Notes: generated by a model not told the origin, from the sequence alone. Positions 26,436 through 35,595 are shown, counted from the first letter of the stretch. The stretch is DNA of 64,000 nucleotides from Methanosarcina mazei S-6 (GCF_000970205.1 NZ_CP009512.1:1612001-1676000), one strand, 5' to 3'. Made by a program: numbers and translations.

Positions 26436-26680
26436 TTTCCCAGGTTTCTTCGGTAATCCGAGCTTTTCTCTTATCATATACGGAGAGCTTCTTAAGTTTT
26501 AAAGTAGCAAATAACCAAAAAAGAAGACCAGAATATTGAAAAATCCGGGTAACTAAAAGAATTTTTAGAGCACTTCCTTTATCCTGAAAATGATTCCTGA
26601 GGTATGGCGGATTACTTTGTTCTATACAATTATGCTCTATAGAATTCTATAGGATATTATATGACAGCTACAACTACGAT

Positions 26681-26884
26681 AAGTTAAGGTATGCTCGGCG
26701 GCTAGAAATTTGTCAGATAGTGTCTTATAATCCTGTAGTTGAGCGGCTAATCAGGACAGCATATGATAAGGAGCCGTTTAGTGAACAGAAAATTGAAGGA
26801 ATAGAAGAAAGCCTGAAAGATATCAAAGCAGGAAGAGTTATAGCGAAAGAAAGCAAAAAATCATTAGGCATTCAAGAGAAATGA
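26681..26884 (+). pseudogene. RelB-type antitoxin, N-terminus replaced or missing
   Basis: The frame from about 26681 to TGA 26882-26884 ends with FSEQKIEGIEESLKDIKAGRVIAKES, a typical C-terminal toxin-binding tail of RelB/DUF-type antitoxins. The part before it (KLRYARRLEICQIVSYNPVVE) does not look like a usual antitoxin DNA-binding half and has no clear start. The stop overlaps the toxin ATG (ATGA), the standard arrangement of such operons. Confidence 0.55.
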
Positions 26885-27149
26885 TGTACACTGTTGAATA
26901 CACTTTACGTGCGATCAAAGACATCAGCAAATTCCCGCCTGAAATTAGAAATAAATTTTTCATGCAATTGATGGAATCAAAGAAGACCCTTATTTGCATG
27001 TCAAGAAGCTTAAAACTCCTGCTAATTCTTCTGTGAATTCTTTGATAATTGGAGAATATAGGGTAATGATGTCAATTAAGGATTTGAAGCTTATTATTCT
27101 GGTTCTGGGAGCTGCTGGAAATCGAAGTAAAGTCTACAAAAAGTTTTGA
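26884..27149 (+). pseudogene. RelE/ParE-type toxin, frameshifted
   Basis: Begins MYTVEYTLRAIKDISKFPPEIRNK, then near 26965 the frame is lost; the other frame continues IDGIKEDPYLHVKKLKTP, IIGEYRVMMSI and ends GNRSKVYKKF with TGA at 27147-27149. Together these parts give a complete RelE fold, including the Arg of GEYR and the C-terminal Arg/Tyr of the ribonuclease site. A single-base shift has killed it, consistent with a defunct antitoxin next to it. Confidence 0.75.
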
Positions 27150-27326
27150 AAAATCTGTTTTTACAGCTATTACATTCACAAATCTATTATTTAATTATTG
27201 CTTCATGGATTTAATTACTGTTTTCAGGGGAATAGTTCAGGCCTTTTCTAGCCGAATAATAGAATTTTTACCCTATTCGAAAGATCCCTGACGATAATTC
27301 TCAGTAATTTCAAATGGCGATGAAGT

Positions 27327-27776
27327 CTATTTTATACGTATCTCAAGACCTTTTATGTTCACAATTCTGTCTATTTCAGACTTGTTTTCACTAAGGATAT
27401 AGCTCATTTTTTCATGAGCTATATTTGCCAGCCAGGGTTTGCCATTTTTATAAAAGCTTAAATCCTCGGGAAAATTTTGCTGCACCCATGCATATAATGA
27501 ATTTGAAACCTCTTTTATTATTTCCCTAGCTTCCGGGTTAATGTGGTAATGATAAACATATGCAGTTCTTCCGCACGCCAGTTCTGTACCTGCCCATTTC
27601 GATTGCTCTTTCATTTCTTCTAAATGTGGATTTAGCTTTTCCAATACGGATTTACCTTTATCGTTTAGGTCAATTTCTTTGCGTACAACGAGAATAAATT
27701 CGTCACATATATCAAAAGCCAGGTCTATCAAATGCCAGTAAACATCACTTTTAGGCTCAGAATCAATAATAATCAT
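27327..27776 (-). CDS. Hypothetical protein
   Basis: 149 residues, mostly helical, no signal or membrane segment. Visible features are an acidic N-terminus with DSEPKSDVYWHLIDLAFDICDE, a VYHYHINPEAREII segment and a C-terminal half rich in Asn/Lys. I do not recognise the family. The ATG at 27776 is preceded by GGGAGG, a good ribosome binding site, so it looks real. It lies just outside the IS66 element and transcribes in the same direction. Confidence 0.6.
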   Translation of the reverse strand: MIIIDSEPKSDVYWHLIDLAFDICDEFILVVRKEIDLNDKGKSVLEKLNPHLEEMKEQSKWAGTELACGRTAYVYHYHINPEAREIIKEVSNSLYAWVQQNFPEDLSFYKNGKPWLANIAHEKMSYILSENKSEIDRIVNIKGLEIRIK

Positions 27777-27862
27777 TGAGTTTCCCTCCCATATAAATTC
27801 ATTTATAGCATCATACTATGCAAATATGATTATATCACTAATTGTTTATTTTTTGTAACTAT

Positions 27863-29320
27863 TTAGGGTATAGTTAACGGCGCTCTCTTGAGCGCCGCTA
27901 TAATACCCTCCAAAACAGGTAATCCGTTCTTTCTAATTGTAGAGATGTAAGCTCTAATTCTGCAGAAAGCTTCCGCTCCTTGTATAGTTCTGAAAGTTCC
28001 TGATATTTTCTGCTGTAATTTCATCATCCTGATATCTCTTTCTGCTTGATTATTCTCAAACGGAACTTTCAAATCTGTCAGGAATCTCAGAATATTTTCT
28101 TTGTGTTCTATAAACCTATCTAGCAGATTCCTTGCTTTTGTTTTTGGATTTTTTCCACGTTTTCCTTTCTTTTCAGGATTTAGAGATTGTGGATTTTCTT
28201 CAATTCCTTTAATTATGATAGCATCGAACCTTTCTTCCAATGCTTTAATTTGCTCAAAATCCAGTTCTTTGACTTGATCCTTGCATTCGTCGGTATACTT
28301 TTTCATCTCAGTGAGCAATTCATTCATTTCTTTAGCCCACTGCTGTTTATAGTTCTCTTCAATTCCAGTAAGTTCTCTCTGTAAATGAGCATTACAGAGA
28401 GCATGATCACAGTCATAAACGTTGTAAGGTTTCCATCCGTCGTGAACTGCTACTCCCTTAAACTCCGGAAGAATACCCATAGCGTCTATTGCTTCTGCTC
28501 CTCTTTTTGAGTGAGGTAAATAACAGGTGTATTTCTCATTAGAAGCTACATGAAGCCAGTGTCTTTTTCCTTCAATCTTCATACCAGTTTCATCAAAATT
28601 GATTACAGGCGAGGCTAATAACTTCTCTCTAATAACGTTTTCAAATTCCTCTAAATTCTGGAAACATTCTCTTTCTGCTCTAATTATCGTAGCAGGACAG
28701 ATTTTTATTCCCATTATGTCCTCAAAAAATTCGGAAATTCTTTCATAGGGGATAAAATGGTGATTTTTACAGTAAATAGCTGAAGCTAAAATATTTGGAC
28801 CATACTGAACTGGATATTTAACTGATTCAGGAAAAACAGCTTTATTTATTTTTCCACAGTAAGGGCAGGTCTTTATCTGACTTTTGTGTTCTGTAACAAT
28901 CAGATTTACAGGAGGAATATCAAAGACCTGTCTTTTCTCATAGGCTTCAACTTCAACATTCTCAAGAGTATGGCCACATTCTTTGCAGCAACTCAAAGAA
29001 TGTTCTATTACCTACTCAGGATGATCAACCATTTCAAGAGTTGTTCCTGGATGACCATCTTGACCTCCAGGTTTTTTGCCACTCTTTTTACGGAGACTCT
29101 TGGGGTTAGGTTTCTCCTTGATAAAAAAATCAGTAGAAGGAGGGCGACTGCTGTTACGACTGTTTTGGTTTAAACGAGATTCTAATACCTTTACACGTTC
29201 TTCGAGTTCAGCAATACGAATAGATTGTTCTTCTATGATAGTCTCAAGCCTCTGGATTACAGAAATTACAGCTTCAGGACCAGCGTCATAAATGATAAGA
29301 ATCTCTTCACGTGTAAGCAT
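27863..29320 (-). CDS. IS66 transposase with one in-frame UAG (codon 103)
   Basis: 485 residues if the UAG at 29012-29014 is read through. Residues 1-102 are the coiled-coil/Pro-rich N-terminal part (SRNSSRPPSTDFF, KKPGGQDGHPGTT). After UAG the same frame continues VIEHSLSCCKECGHTL, the zinc-finger domain (CxxC, then CPYCGK), and the DDE catalytic core (INFDETGMKIEGKRHWLHVAS, AVHDGWKPY, and the last acidic residue near NNQAERDIRMMK). No other stop or frameshift occurs. The organism decodes UAG as pyrrolysine in mtmB, so readthrough is possible and the gene may be functional. Otherwise the downstream part could restart at TTG 28996. Confidence 0.85.
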
Positions 29321-29353
29321 AATAACGAAAGGAAATAGGATTCAATTTATATG

Positions 29354-29398
29354 CAATTTTTCCTCGAAAAGAGGAAAAATTGTAGCCTTTCAAAGGCT
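29354..29398 (-). promoter_or_regulatory. Hairpins in the transposase 5' flank
   Basis: Inside the right end of the element: a 12-bp perfect stem CAATTTTTCCTC / GAGGAAAAATTG (29354-29365, 29371-29382, loop GAAAA), and a 6-bp stem AGCCTT / AAGGCT (29384-29398). They lie between the inverted repeat and the transposase ATG. Such structures often shield a transposase from outside transcription or hide its start; that role is inferred. Confidence 0.5.
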
Positions 29399-29623
29399 CT
29401 ACCTGAATAGTTACTATTTTTTTTAAATTATACAGGGATATTCTGGCAAAAGGCAATATATCCGTATAAAATTATTTTGTCATTAAGTACTTAGTTGTTA
29501 AGTACATAACTCTTAATATTTCTTATTTATTTTTGCTTGTTTTTATTTGTGTCAAAAATAAATCTAAATGAAACCAAAACCTAAAATAACTTCAAAAGCT
29601 ATTATTTGTCAGGGTGAAAATTT

Positions 29624-30106
29624 ATGACCAGCGAACTCGAAACTCCTGAATGCTGCCCTCGATTTGACCCCGCCCCCTGGGACGGAAAACTCTTTGAATG
29701 GGACAATAAAAGGTTCATCAAGGATTCGGTTACCACACAGTTTTTTGCACCTCTGAATTTTGGAGAAGTAATAATGAGGATGAACGAAAAAGTTGCAAGC
29801 GCTGGAGCGGAAATGCCTGACTGGCTCTGCCTTTCGGATCACACTTCGGAAAGCAGTATGGACATTTATCTGGCTGTTGATAGAGAAGTAGCCGGAGCTG
29901 AAAACGTAACCCTGAGTGGAAAGTTTCTGACCAGAGCATACGAGGGAGATTTCGAAAAAACAGGGGAATGGTGTGCGGACTTTGAAGGTTACGCAAAAAG
30001 CCAGGGTCTTGAAATTAAAAAATGGTATATGTGGTACACTACCTGTCCGGCCTGCGCTGAAAAATATGGAAAAAATTATGTGGTGGTTGTTGGAGAAGTG
30101 CAGTAA
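29624..30106 (+). CDS. Conserved hypothetical protein (often annotated hydrolase)
   Basis: 160 residues, soluble. It has conserved blocks that I recognise from a family common in archaea and Chloroflexi, often labelled hydrolase without biochemical proof: PECCPRFDPAPWDGK at the start, MPDWLCLSDHTSE, and the closing WYMWYTTCPACAEKYGKNYVV with a CxxC pair. The cysteines at PECC and CPAC could bind a metal or form a redox pair. The ATG follows GGGTGAAAAT, a usable ribosome binding site. It stands alone; a degenerate 19-bp tandem repeat follows 80 bp after the stop. Confidence 0.8.
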   Translation: MTSELETPECCPRFDPAPWDGKLFEWDNKRFIKDSVTTQFFAPLNFGEVIMRMNEKVASAGAEMPDWLCLSDHTSESSMDIYLAVDREVAGAENVTLSGKFLTRAYEGDFEKTGEWCADFEGYAKSQGLEIKKWYMWYTTCPACAEKYGKNYVVVVGEVQ

Positions 30107-30186
30107 ATCTTTAACAATAAATAGATATCTAACAGACTGTTTATTTAAAATCTGTCCGTTTACTGGAACTAACTATTTATTGCAAA

Positions 30187-30262
30187 CCAGACTGTTCATT
30201 GCAAACAGGACCGTTTATTGTTAACTAAACTGTTTATTGCAGACCTGATTGTTTATTCAGAG
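30187..30262. repeat. Degenerate 19-bp tandem repeat, four to five copies
   Basis: Units such as CCAGACTGTTCATTGCAAA, CAGGACCGTTTATTGTTAA, CTAAACTGTTTATTGCAGA and CCTGATTGTTTATTCAGAG run head to tail, with weaker copies to the left from about 30132. The rest of 30107-30449 holds no gene. Confidence 0.75.
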
Positions 30263-30449
30263 AACTTCAACTTAAAAACGGTTAAAACTATTTTTTTCAA
30301 TATTATAGGGCCTGCATCAGTAACAAACTGCCTTTTCGTTCAGGTGTCATCTCTCTGCTGTGTGATGACCGCTTTCATGATGAGAACTTTTTGCCTCTTT
30401 GCGAACTTTCATAAACAATAAGGTACAATAATAATTTGGGGGAATTATT

Positions 30450-30623
30450 GTGTCTAAAACCATGAAAATTGTAGGTCTAGCCTTAGCAACAACAGGACTC
30501 GCTTATGCTGTAAAAAAATTCATGCATAAGGAACATCGTTCAGACTGGCATAAAGTAAAAGTAGAAGGAGAAGCAGAAAAAAGAACCGGTACAAGGTACG
30601 GTTCTAATCCGATTAAATATTAA
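30450..30623 (+). CDS. Small membrane-anchored protein
   Basis: 57 residues from GTG 30450 (GGGGG at about 30438-30442 as ribosome binding site). Residues 5-21 (MKIVGLALATTGLAYAV) form one hydrophobic helix, followed by a charged tail HKEHRSDWHKVKVEGEAEKRTGTRYGS. Codon use and the clear ribosome binding site support a real gene despite its length. An internal ATG at codon 5 is the alternative start. Function unknown; it is likely a one-helix membrane protein with a cytoplasmic tail. Confidence 0.6.
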   Translation: MSKTMKIVGLALATTGLAYAVKKFMHKEHRSDWHKVKVEGEAEKRTGTRYGSNPIKY

Positions 30624-30821
30624 ATCGAGTATAAATTTAAGTTTTTTAATAAATTTGAGTTTTTTACTTTACTTTTTTACTTTATTTTTATTATTTTACT
30701 TTTTAATCTATTTTTCTTCATCTTCCTTTTTAACTTTATTTTAATTTATTTTGTATTATTTGAGTACCAGTTAGATATCTGGACTTAATCTTAATCTTCA
30801 GCCTTTTCTCTCGAGGGCTGC

Positions 30822-31169
30822 TCACCTGGTTCGCAGGCTTTCACAATTTATCTTTTTATACCTTATCAACCTGGATATTGAATGCAGCAGAATTCCTGTA
30901 AAAGACATAAAGATCCCTGTAAGAGTTAACAAAAATATCCAGATTGCGGACCCCAGATCAAAACTTCCACCCGGATAAGCTGTCATTATAAGATTAAGGC
31001 TCATATTCAGCCCTCCTGCCATAAGAATAAAGCCTGGCAGAGTGAAAAAATATAGAGGCTTATCAAATTCCATACCGTTAAAAGTTGTAAATAGATTACT
31101 CATTCCATTTCTTATAGGGTTTACCGCCGAGCGGCTTACTTCACGCATTTGAGCTACGTTTTGAATCAT
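30822..31169 (-). CDS. Two-helix membrane protein, like the C-terminus of a GT2 glycosyltransferase
   Basis: 115 residues. The sequence VSRSAVNPIRNGMSNLF, then two membrane helices (LYFFTLPGFILMAGGLNM and IWIFLLTLTGIFMSFTGILL), ending LLHSISRLIRYKK, resembles the membrane tail of family 2 glycosyltransferases found in Methanosarcina. The catalytic domain is absent. It may be a truncated remnant or a stand-alone anchor. The start ATG 31169 lacks a strong ribosome binding site, which favours remnant. No neighbour acts on cell-surface glycans. Confidence 0.55.
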   Translation of the reverse strand: MIQNVAQMREVSRSAVNPIRNGMSNLFTTFNGMEFDKPLYFFTLPGFILMAGGLNMSLNLIMTAYPGGSFDLGSAIWIFLLTLTGIFMSFTGILLHSISRLIRYKKINCESLRTR

Positions 31170-31491
31170 AAAATCGCCTTCCAGATATTTGATAATTGTT
31201 GAACACCCTTATTGGACCAATTTTTTTGGGATGAAGATACTTCATAATATAAAAACCCATCTGAAAGAAAAGACCAGAGTAAAAATACATAGGCTGGAAA
31301 AGCAGAGGAGTATGTAAAATATGGAAATTCTTTGCCCTTAATCCATTTTAAAAATTATCAATAAACCGGAGCTTTTCCTTAAGAAAAGTTTACTTTTCTG
31401 AACTGAAAAACAGGCTACTCGGTTGTAATAAAGGTGTGGTTAACCGTCTAACCAGGCGTCATTTATAATCAGCCGGTTTAACTCCCAGCCA

Positions 31492-31571
31492 CATTATAAA
31501 ATAACTACATTATAAAATAACCACATTATGAAATAACCACATTATGAAATAACCGCACTATGAAATAACCA
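31492..31571. repeat. 16-bp tandem repeat, five copies
   Basis: Five copies of CATTATGAAATAACCA or close variants (31492-31507, then every 16 bp). They end 18 bp downstream of the TPR gene stop at 31589 (minus strand). The remainder of 31170-31491 is gene-free. Confidence 0.92.
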
Positions 31572-31588
31572 AGCTATAAGAACGTGAA

Positions 31589-32842
31589 TTATTTTTTCTC
31601 CTGACCTTTTCCTGTATTTTTCCTGCTTTCTTTGCCTCTTCGCTCTTTTACCTGATCCCGGTTTTTCTCATCACCTTTTTCTTCTGGCTTTTCCCCTGCC
31701 TTTTTACTTCTCCTGACCTTTTCCTCTCTCTTCTCTCTTCCCTGCTCTCCTGTTCTCTTTATTATCTCAGTTGTAGGCTCTTTCCGCGTCCAGACGCTCT
31801 TCCTCGGTTCCGGCTTTTTCTCTTCCATTTCTTCTTCCTCGTCTTCGAGGCCGATTCCGAGTTTGGAGCTTACGGCATTTCTGGCTTTTCTTGCGTCTGC
31901 ATGTTCCGGATCGATTCTGATGGCTCTCTCAAGGGCTCCAAGGGCTTCTTCGTCCTTATCCAGTCCTGAAAGAGCAACACCTTTACAGTACCAGGCGTCG
32001 GCAGAATCTGGCTTTATTGTGATAGCTTTATTACAGGGATCAAGTGCTTTTTTGTATTTGCCAAGCCTGAGGTGTACCATTGCTTTTCCGGTCCATGTCT
32101 TTGCATTATCAGGGTTTATTTTGAGAGCAGAGTCATAGGCGATTATGGATTCAACCGGCCTGTCCAGGCTGTAGAGAGCAAAGGCTTTTCCCTCCCAGGC
32201 TCGTGCCATATTCGGTTTTATTTTCAGGGCGGCATCATAAGCCTGTATGGCTTCTTCATATCTTCCAAGGGCAGAAAGAGCAGAGCCTTTCGCGTGCCAT
32301 GCACCTGCAAGCCTGGAATTGGAAGCAAGGGCTTTTTCAGAAGCTTCAAGGGCTTTTTCTTGCTGACCGAGCCTGCAGAGAACTGAAGTTTTCAGGTTCC
32401 AGGCTTTGTCGCTGTCAGGTTTTATTTCAAGCAGCATGTCAAAAGCTTTCAGGGCATCTTCTTCTCTGTTAAGCTGGAGGAGCACGAAACCCTTTTCATA
32501 GATGTAAGACGGGTTTTTGGGGTCTATCTCAAGGGCTTTTTCAAAGGATTCCAGGGAATCCCTGTACATTCTGTGCTTCAGGTACACCGAGGCTTTTCCC
32601 GCCCATGCGCCTGCATCATCAGGGTTTTTCTCAAGGGTTTTTTCATACGGTTTGAGGGACTTATTCAGGCGGTCATAGACTGTCTCACCAGCATTATCAG
32701 CCCTTTCCGTAGCTTTTCTTCCTGTCTTTCCGGTTTTACCTGTTTTATATGCTCTATCAGGTTTTCCTGTCTTTCCTGCCCTGCCTGTTCTGCCGGGTCT
32801 ATCTACCTTTTTTCCTCTATTTTCATCAGAATCATTTGCCAT
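31589..32842 (-). CDS. TPR-repeat protein with basic low-complexity ends
   Basis: 417 residues. About eight tetratricopeptide repeats fill residues 55-320; good examples are AWAGKASVYLKHRMYRDSLESF and AWHAKGSALSALGRYEEAIQAY. The first 45 residues are a Gly/Lys/Arg/Thr-rich tract (repeats of GKTGK and GRTGR), and the last 85 are highly charged (KKAGEKPEEKGDEKNRDQ). TPRs mediate protein-protein binding; the basic tails may bind nucleic acid or acidic surfaces. No signal peptide. Partner unknown. Methanosarcina genomes have many such TPR proteins. Confidence 0.88.
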   Translation of the reverse strand: MANDSDENRGKKVDRPGRTGRAGKTGKPDRAYKTGKTGKTGRKATERADNAGETVYDRLNKSLKPYEKTLEKNPDDAGAWAGKASVYLKHRMYRDSLESFEKALEIDPKNPSYIYEKGFVLLQLNREEDALKAFDMLLEIKPDSDKAWNLKTSVLCRLGQQEKALEASEKALASNSRLAGAWHAKGSALSALGRYEEAIQAYDAALKIKPNMARAWEGKAFALYSLDRPVESIIAYDSALKINPDNAKTWTGKAMVHLRLGKYKKALDPCNKAITIKPDSADAWYCKGVALSGLDKDEEALGALERAIRIDPEHADARKARNAVSSKLGIGLEDEEEEMEEKKPEPRKSVWTRKEPTTEIIKRTGEQGREKREEKVRRSKKAGEKPEEKGDEKNRDQVKERRGKESRKNTGKGQEKK

Positions 32843-33108
32843 AGTATCGGTCCCATTTAATTGTTCTGGAGTGGTATCTCGTAAATGAAAATCAGTAAAT
32901 GCCCAGCCTCCCCTGAAGGGCGTATTCTCTGGTTTATATTTCGGGAAATCTTATTTCAAACTCCGTTCTCTTATTTTAAGCTGATCCTGTTAGTCATCTA
33001 AATAATAATTCTGAATTACTGATCAGAAACTTAATCCTCAGAAAGGACGAACCCCTTTCACATGTATATCTGATCTCTTCATCCTTTTTCATTTAAATAG
33101 TATTCATT

Positions 33109-33171
33109 AGACTGGAATTTATTGCTGATAAACTGGAATTTATTGCTGGTAAACTGGAATTTATTGCTGGT
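33109..33171. repeat. 21-bp tandem repeat, three copies
   Basis: Three copies of a 21-bp unit with core ACTGGAATTTATTGCTG, the last two identical. It lies in the gene-free stretch 32843-33208 between the TPR gene and the remnant at 33209. Confidence 0.9.
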
Positions 33172-33208
33172 AAAATAGTCACCGCAACGATAATCATATG
33201 AATCTTAC

Positions 33209-33421
33209 ATGAATCCCGGCAGAATAGAAGCTTTTGTTCTGAGCCCGGGCATCAGGATCATTAAAGGTATTGACAAAGTCCATGCAGTTACGGGAGGCTT
33301 TTATCAGAATGGGCAAATATCTAATTTTATCAAGCCCACAATTGGTGAAATAAAAGAACTGGTCCTGATTATGTCGCGCCCGTGTACCGACTGGCCGGAA
33401 AGCAATAAACAGGTTTACTGA
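33209..33421 (+). pseudogene. Metallo-beta-lactamase-fold gene remnant
   Basis: Short frame with RIEAFVLSPG, GIDKVHAVTGGFYQNGQ, then FIKPTIGEIKELV and RPCTDWP. This order matches the C-terminal half of MBL-fold proteins related to the ribofuranosylaminobenzene phosphate synthase group, where GGFHL and a P-x-HCTGW block bind metal; here His is lost in GGFY and HC became RPC. The N-terminal HxHxDH half is missing, and the usual closing Met-Pro-x-x-Phe appears only after the stop (33429). Dead remnant. Confidence 0.6.
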
Positions 33422-33744
33422 AGAGATGCCGGCAAAATTTCTTTCCCGGTACTGCCGACACTGCTATATTTTTCTGGCTGATGCCGCTAACTTTTAAAAT
33501 GCTAAAGTTTACGATGGCAGAATACAGGTTGATTTGAAAAGAAACAGGCACGTTAAACACGATTATTATTTGAACAATATTCCCCTATTCATTATAAATT
33601 AATTTTTTTCAAGACAAAACATTATTTAATTTTATTATATTAATGACTTTATACGGGCACTTATGTCCATACATGTTTTATGTTCCCTGTCCGCTGAAAA
33701 CTATGGAAATTATTAATCAAAACAGACTAACGTTTTCATTAAAA

Positions 33745-33759
33745 CGAAAGAGTTAAATA
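33745..33759 (+). promoter_or_regulatory. Archaeal promoter (BRE plus TATA)
   Basis: CGAAAGAGTTAAATA has a purine-rich BRE directly before a TATA-like TTAAATA (33753-33759), with no ORF downstream. It is correctly placed to start a transcript near 33783-33788 for the candidate small RNA. Confidence 0.4.
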
Positions 33760-33784
33760 CATCACATGTATAATATATATCATC

Positions 33785-33903
33785 TGAATAATAACTCAGG
33801 CGGGTTTCTGGCATATTGCCCGTGTGAGTACCAGCAATACAACCTCCGTGGCAGGGAAAAGGGTTCCACTCCTTACCTTCTCCCTGCCAGCATAAACTTT
33901 TTT
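33785..33903 (+). ncRNA. Candidate structured small RNA
   Basis: About 119 nt in a 750-bp gene-free stretch. It ends in a strong hairpin: GGCAGGGA / TCCCTGCC (33850-33857, 33881-33888), an A/C internal loop, then AAGG / CCTT with a 13-nt loop, followed by T6 at 33898-33903. Upstream, CGGG...CCCG and CTGG...CCAG can pair. GC content is clearly higher than in the flanks, and a BRE/TATA element stands about 25 bp before the proposed start. A long-hairpin terminator of an unknown transcript is the alternative. Confidence 0.5.
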
Positions 33904-34172
33904 AATAATATTTAATAAATGATCTTTGAAAAGGAGTCAAAAAGTAATAATTATCTTCTGGATTAAATATTTGCAGAGATCCCCAGATAGTTGTTTTAAG
34001 TTATTGGGTTTTATTACCTGCAGGCTATAAAAAGTTAGAACTGGAAGCGAATCAATCAAATATATTTTTCTGAAAGACAGACATGTAAACGATCCGCGTA
34101 AATAGATAGAAATAAAAAATCCGGAAAAAGTAGAGAAAAAAATAATAAATAAGGTTTCGGGGGCTCTCCCTT

Positions 34173-35060
34173 TTACAGGCCTGAATAAACTTTTTTCTGT
34201 ATCTCCTTTATTTCGTGAAGTTTTTCTATATTTTCACTGGTCTCTGCAATATCTGTAAATTTAAAGCTTTCAAGAGCCATTTCCGCAACAATAGGGGAAT
34301 TGGTAAGGGCTTTTTCTTCAGCCTGTATTTTCAAGCTTTCAAGAGCCCACTGGCTCTGGAGTGCAGCCTCACGGAGACCCTTCTTTAAGGCGATCTTTCC
34401 CGTTTCTTCAATAGAAAGGGCTACGGAACTCAGGGCTTCGTCAAAGTATTTTTCTGCAGCAAGCCCGCCTATTTCTTCAAGCAGCAGAAGAGTGTTGATG
34501 GTTTCGGTTTCCAGTTTTTCTGCAGCTTCTTTTTTTCCTGCTTCTCCAAGACAGGTTACTGCATTAAGCAGAGCTTCTTCCATACCCTGTCCCGCTGCAG
34601 CAGCTCCTATGTCTTTTAAGAGCAGGGAAAAAGCAAACAATTCTTCACGGTCTTTGTTTTCAGGATATGAAAAGTTCCATATTTCCATTAAGGTTGTGGC
34701 AGCTACTTTTGAGCCCGCTTCCATAGAGTTTGATGCTGCTACTTTCCCCAGTTTTCCTGTTGCTACTGTTGCTCTGTTCAGAGCCATCACATGTCCTTTT
34801 TTTGCAGCTGCTTTTGCCAGTTTTCCGAGGGCAAGGACTGAACTGATCGTAACAAGTTCCATACCTTCCTGTGTAGCCGCCTGTGCAATATCCGAAATCG
34901 ACAGGATAACTCTTGCAGCATCTGCCTCTTCATTTTCAGAAATGAAACCTTCTGCAATTCCTGTAAGGGAATCAAGGGCCTGGAAAACTCTGCTCTCGTT
35001 TCTCTCCTCAACTGAGGATATGCCTGCATCGACCGCCTCTGCTTCGTTTAATGTGATCAT
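34173..35060 (-). CDS. 23-residue helical-repeat protein, paralog 1
   Basis: 295 residues, no signal peptide or membrane segment. After an N-terminal region (MITLNEAEAVDAGISSVEERNE) the protein is built of 23-residue units of the form LxEIGKxAAxQxMExAxL; four consecutive units begin at LKDIG, LGEAG, LEEIG and IEETG. Two short helices per unit would stack into a solenoid. It is one of three paralogs at 34173-37417, all on the minus strand with their own spacers. I do not recognise a named family; a scaffold or protein-binding role is the only reasonable inference. Confidence 0.8.
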   Translation of the reverse strand: MITLNEAEAVDAGISSVEERNESRVFQALDSLTGIAEGFISENEEADAARVILSISDIAQAATQEGMELVTISSVLALGKLAKAAAKKGHVMALNRATVATGKLGKVAASNSMEAGSKVAATTLMEIWNFSYPENKDREELFAFSLLLKDIGAAAAGQGMEEALLNAVTCLGEAGKKEAAEKLETETINTLLLLEEIGGLAAEKYFDEALSSVALSIEETGKIALKKGLREAALQSQWALESLKIQAEEKALTNSPIVAEMALESFKFTDIAETSENIEKLHEIKEIQKKVYSGL

Positions 35061-35394
35061 TCTTTTTGCCCCTTTTTGTCAGTTTATGTCAATTAAACCT
35101 TTAATCCTGTTTTCCTGCACATTTCACACCGTTAAGTTTATTTTTTGCTGCAGGTGTTAATTTATATATTTTACACAGCAATAAATTCTTAGGCCGGATT
35201 GAACTGTTGCAGGGGTATTTCCTGGCTTTACTCTATGAAATCCGATGATTATTATTTTTGCTATTTTGTAATGAAGATTCTTAAATTGAGAAACTTTTAA
35301 GATATGAAGCCGCTGATCGGCTGAAAGGCCATTTTTTTATCATGGGCAAAAAGCTGTTTAAAGTTCAGCAAGCATGTTCCGGTAAAAACCATGA

Positions 35395-35555
35395 ATTGAA
35401 ATTATGGATAAAATTTTACTGAAAAAATTTTACTGAATAAATCTCAAGAAATAAATTTTAATTGATAAAATTTTGCAGAATGGATCTTATCGGATAAATT
35501 TCACAGAATGAATTTTATTGAATAAATCTTACTGTAAAAATCTTACGGGGAAAAT
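35395..35555. repeat. Degenerate AT-rich tandem repeat
   Basis: About nine irregular copies of a 17-18-bp unit like GAATAAATTTTACTGAAT, starting about 40 bp downstream of the stop of the 35596-36429 gene (minus strand). The rest of 35061-35595 has no gene. Confidence 0.65.
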
Positions 35556-35595
35556 TAGAATTAAGGTTTGATATCTGTTTTTTAAGGCAATTTTC

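Larger units (their letters stand above)
27855..29414 (-). mobile_element. IS66-family insertion sequence, complete
   Basis: About 1560 bp with imperfect terminal inverted repeats: GTAACTATTTAGGGTATAG at the left end (27855) and GTAACTATTCAGGTAGAG read inward from the right end (29414). Both ends are flanked by the same 8 bp, TATTTTTT (27847-27854 and 29415-29422), matching the 8-bp target duplication of IS66 elements. It carries a single transposase gene and no tnpA/tnpB accessory ORFs. Intact ends and duplication point to a recent insertion. The transposase stop codon lies inside the left inverted repeat. Confidence 0.92.

Noticed and set aside
34300-35160. 286-codon frame on the plus strand opposite helical-repeat paralog 1
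   Set aside because: It is the antisense shadow of a biased coding sequence; the minus strand has the coherent repeat.
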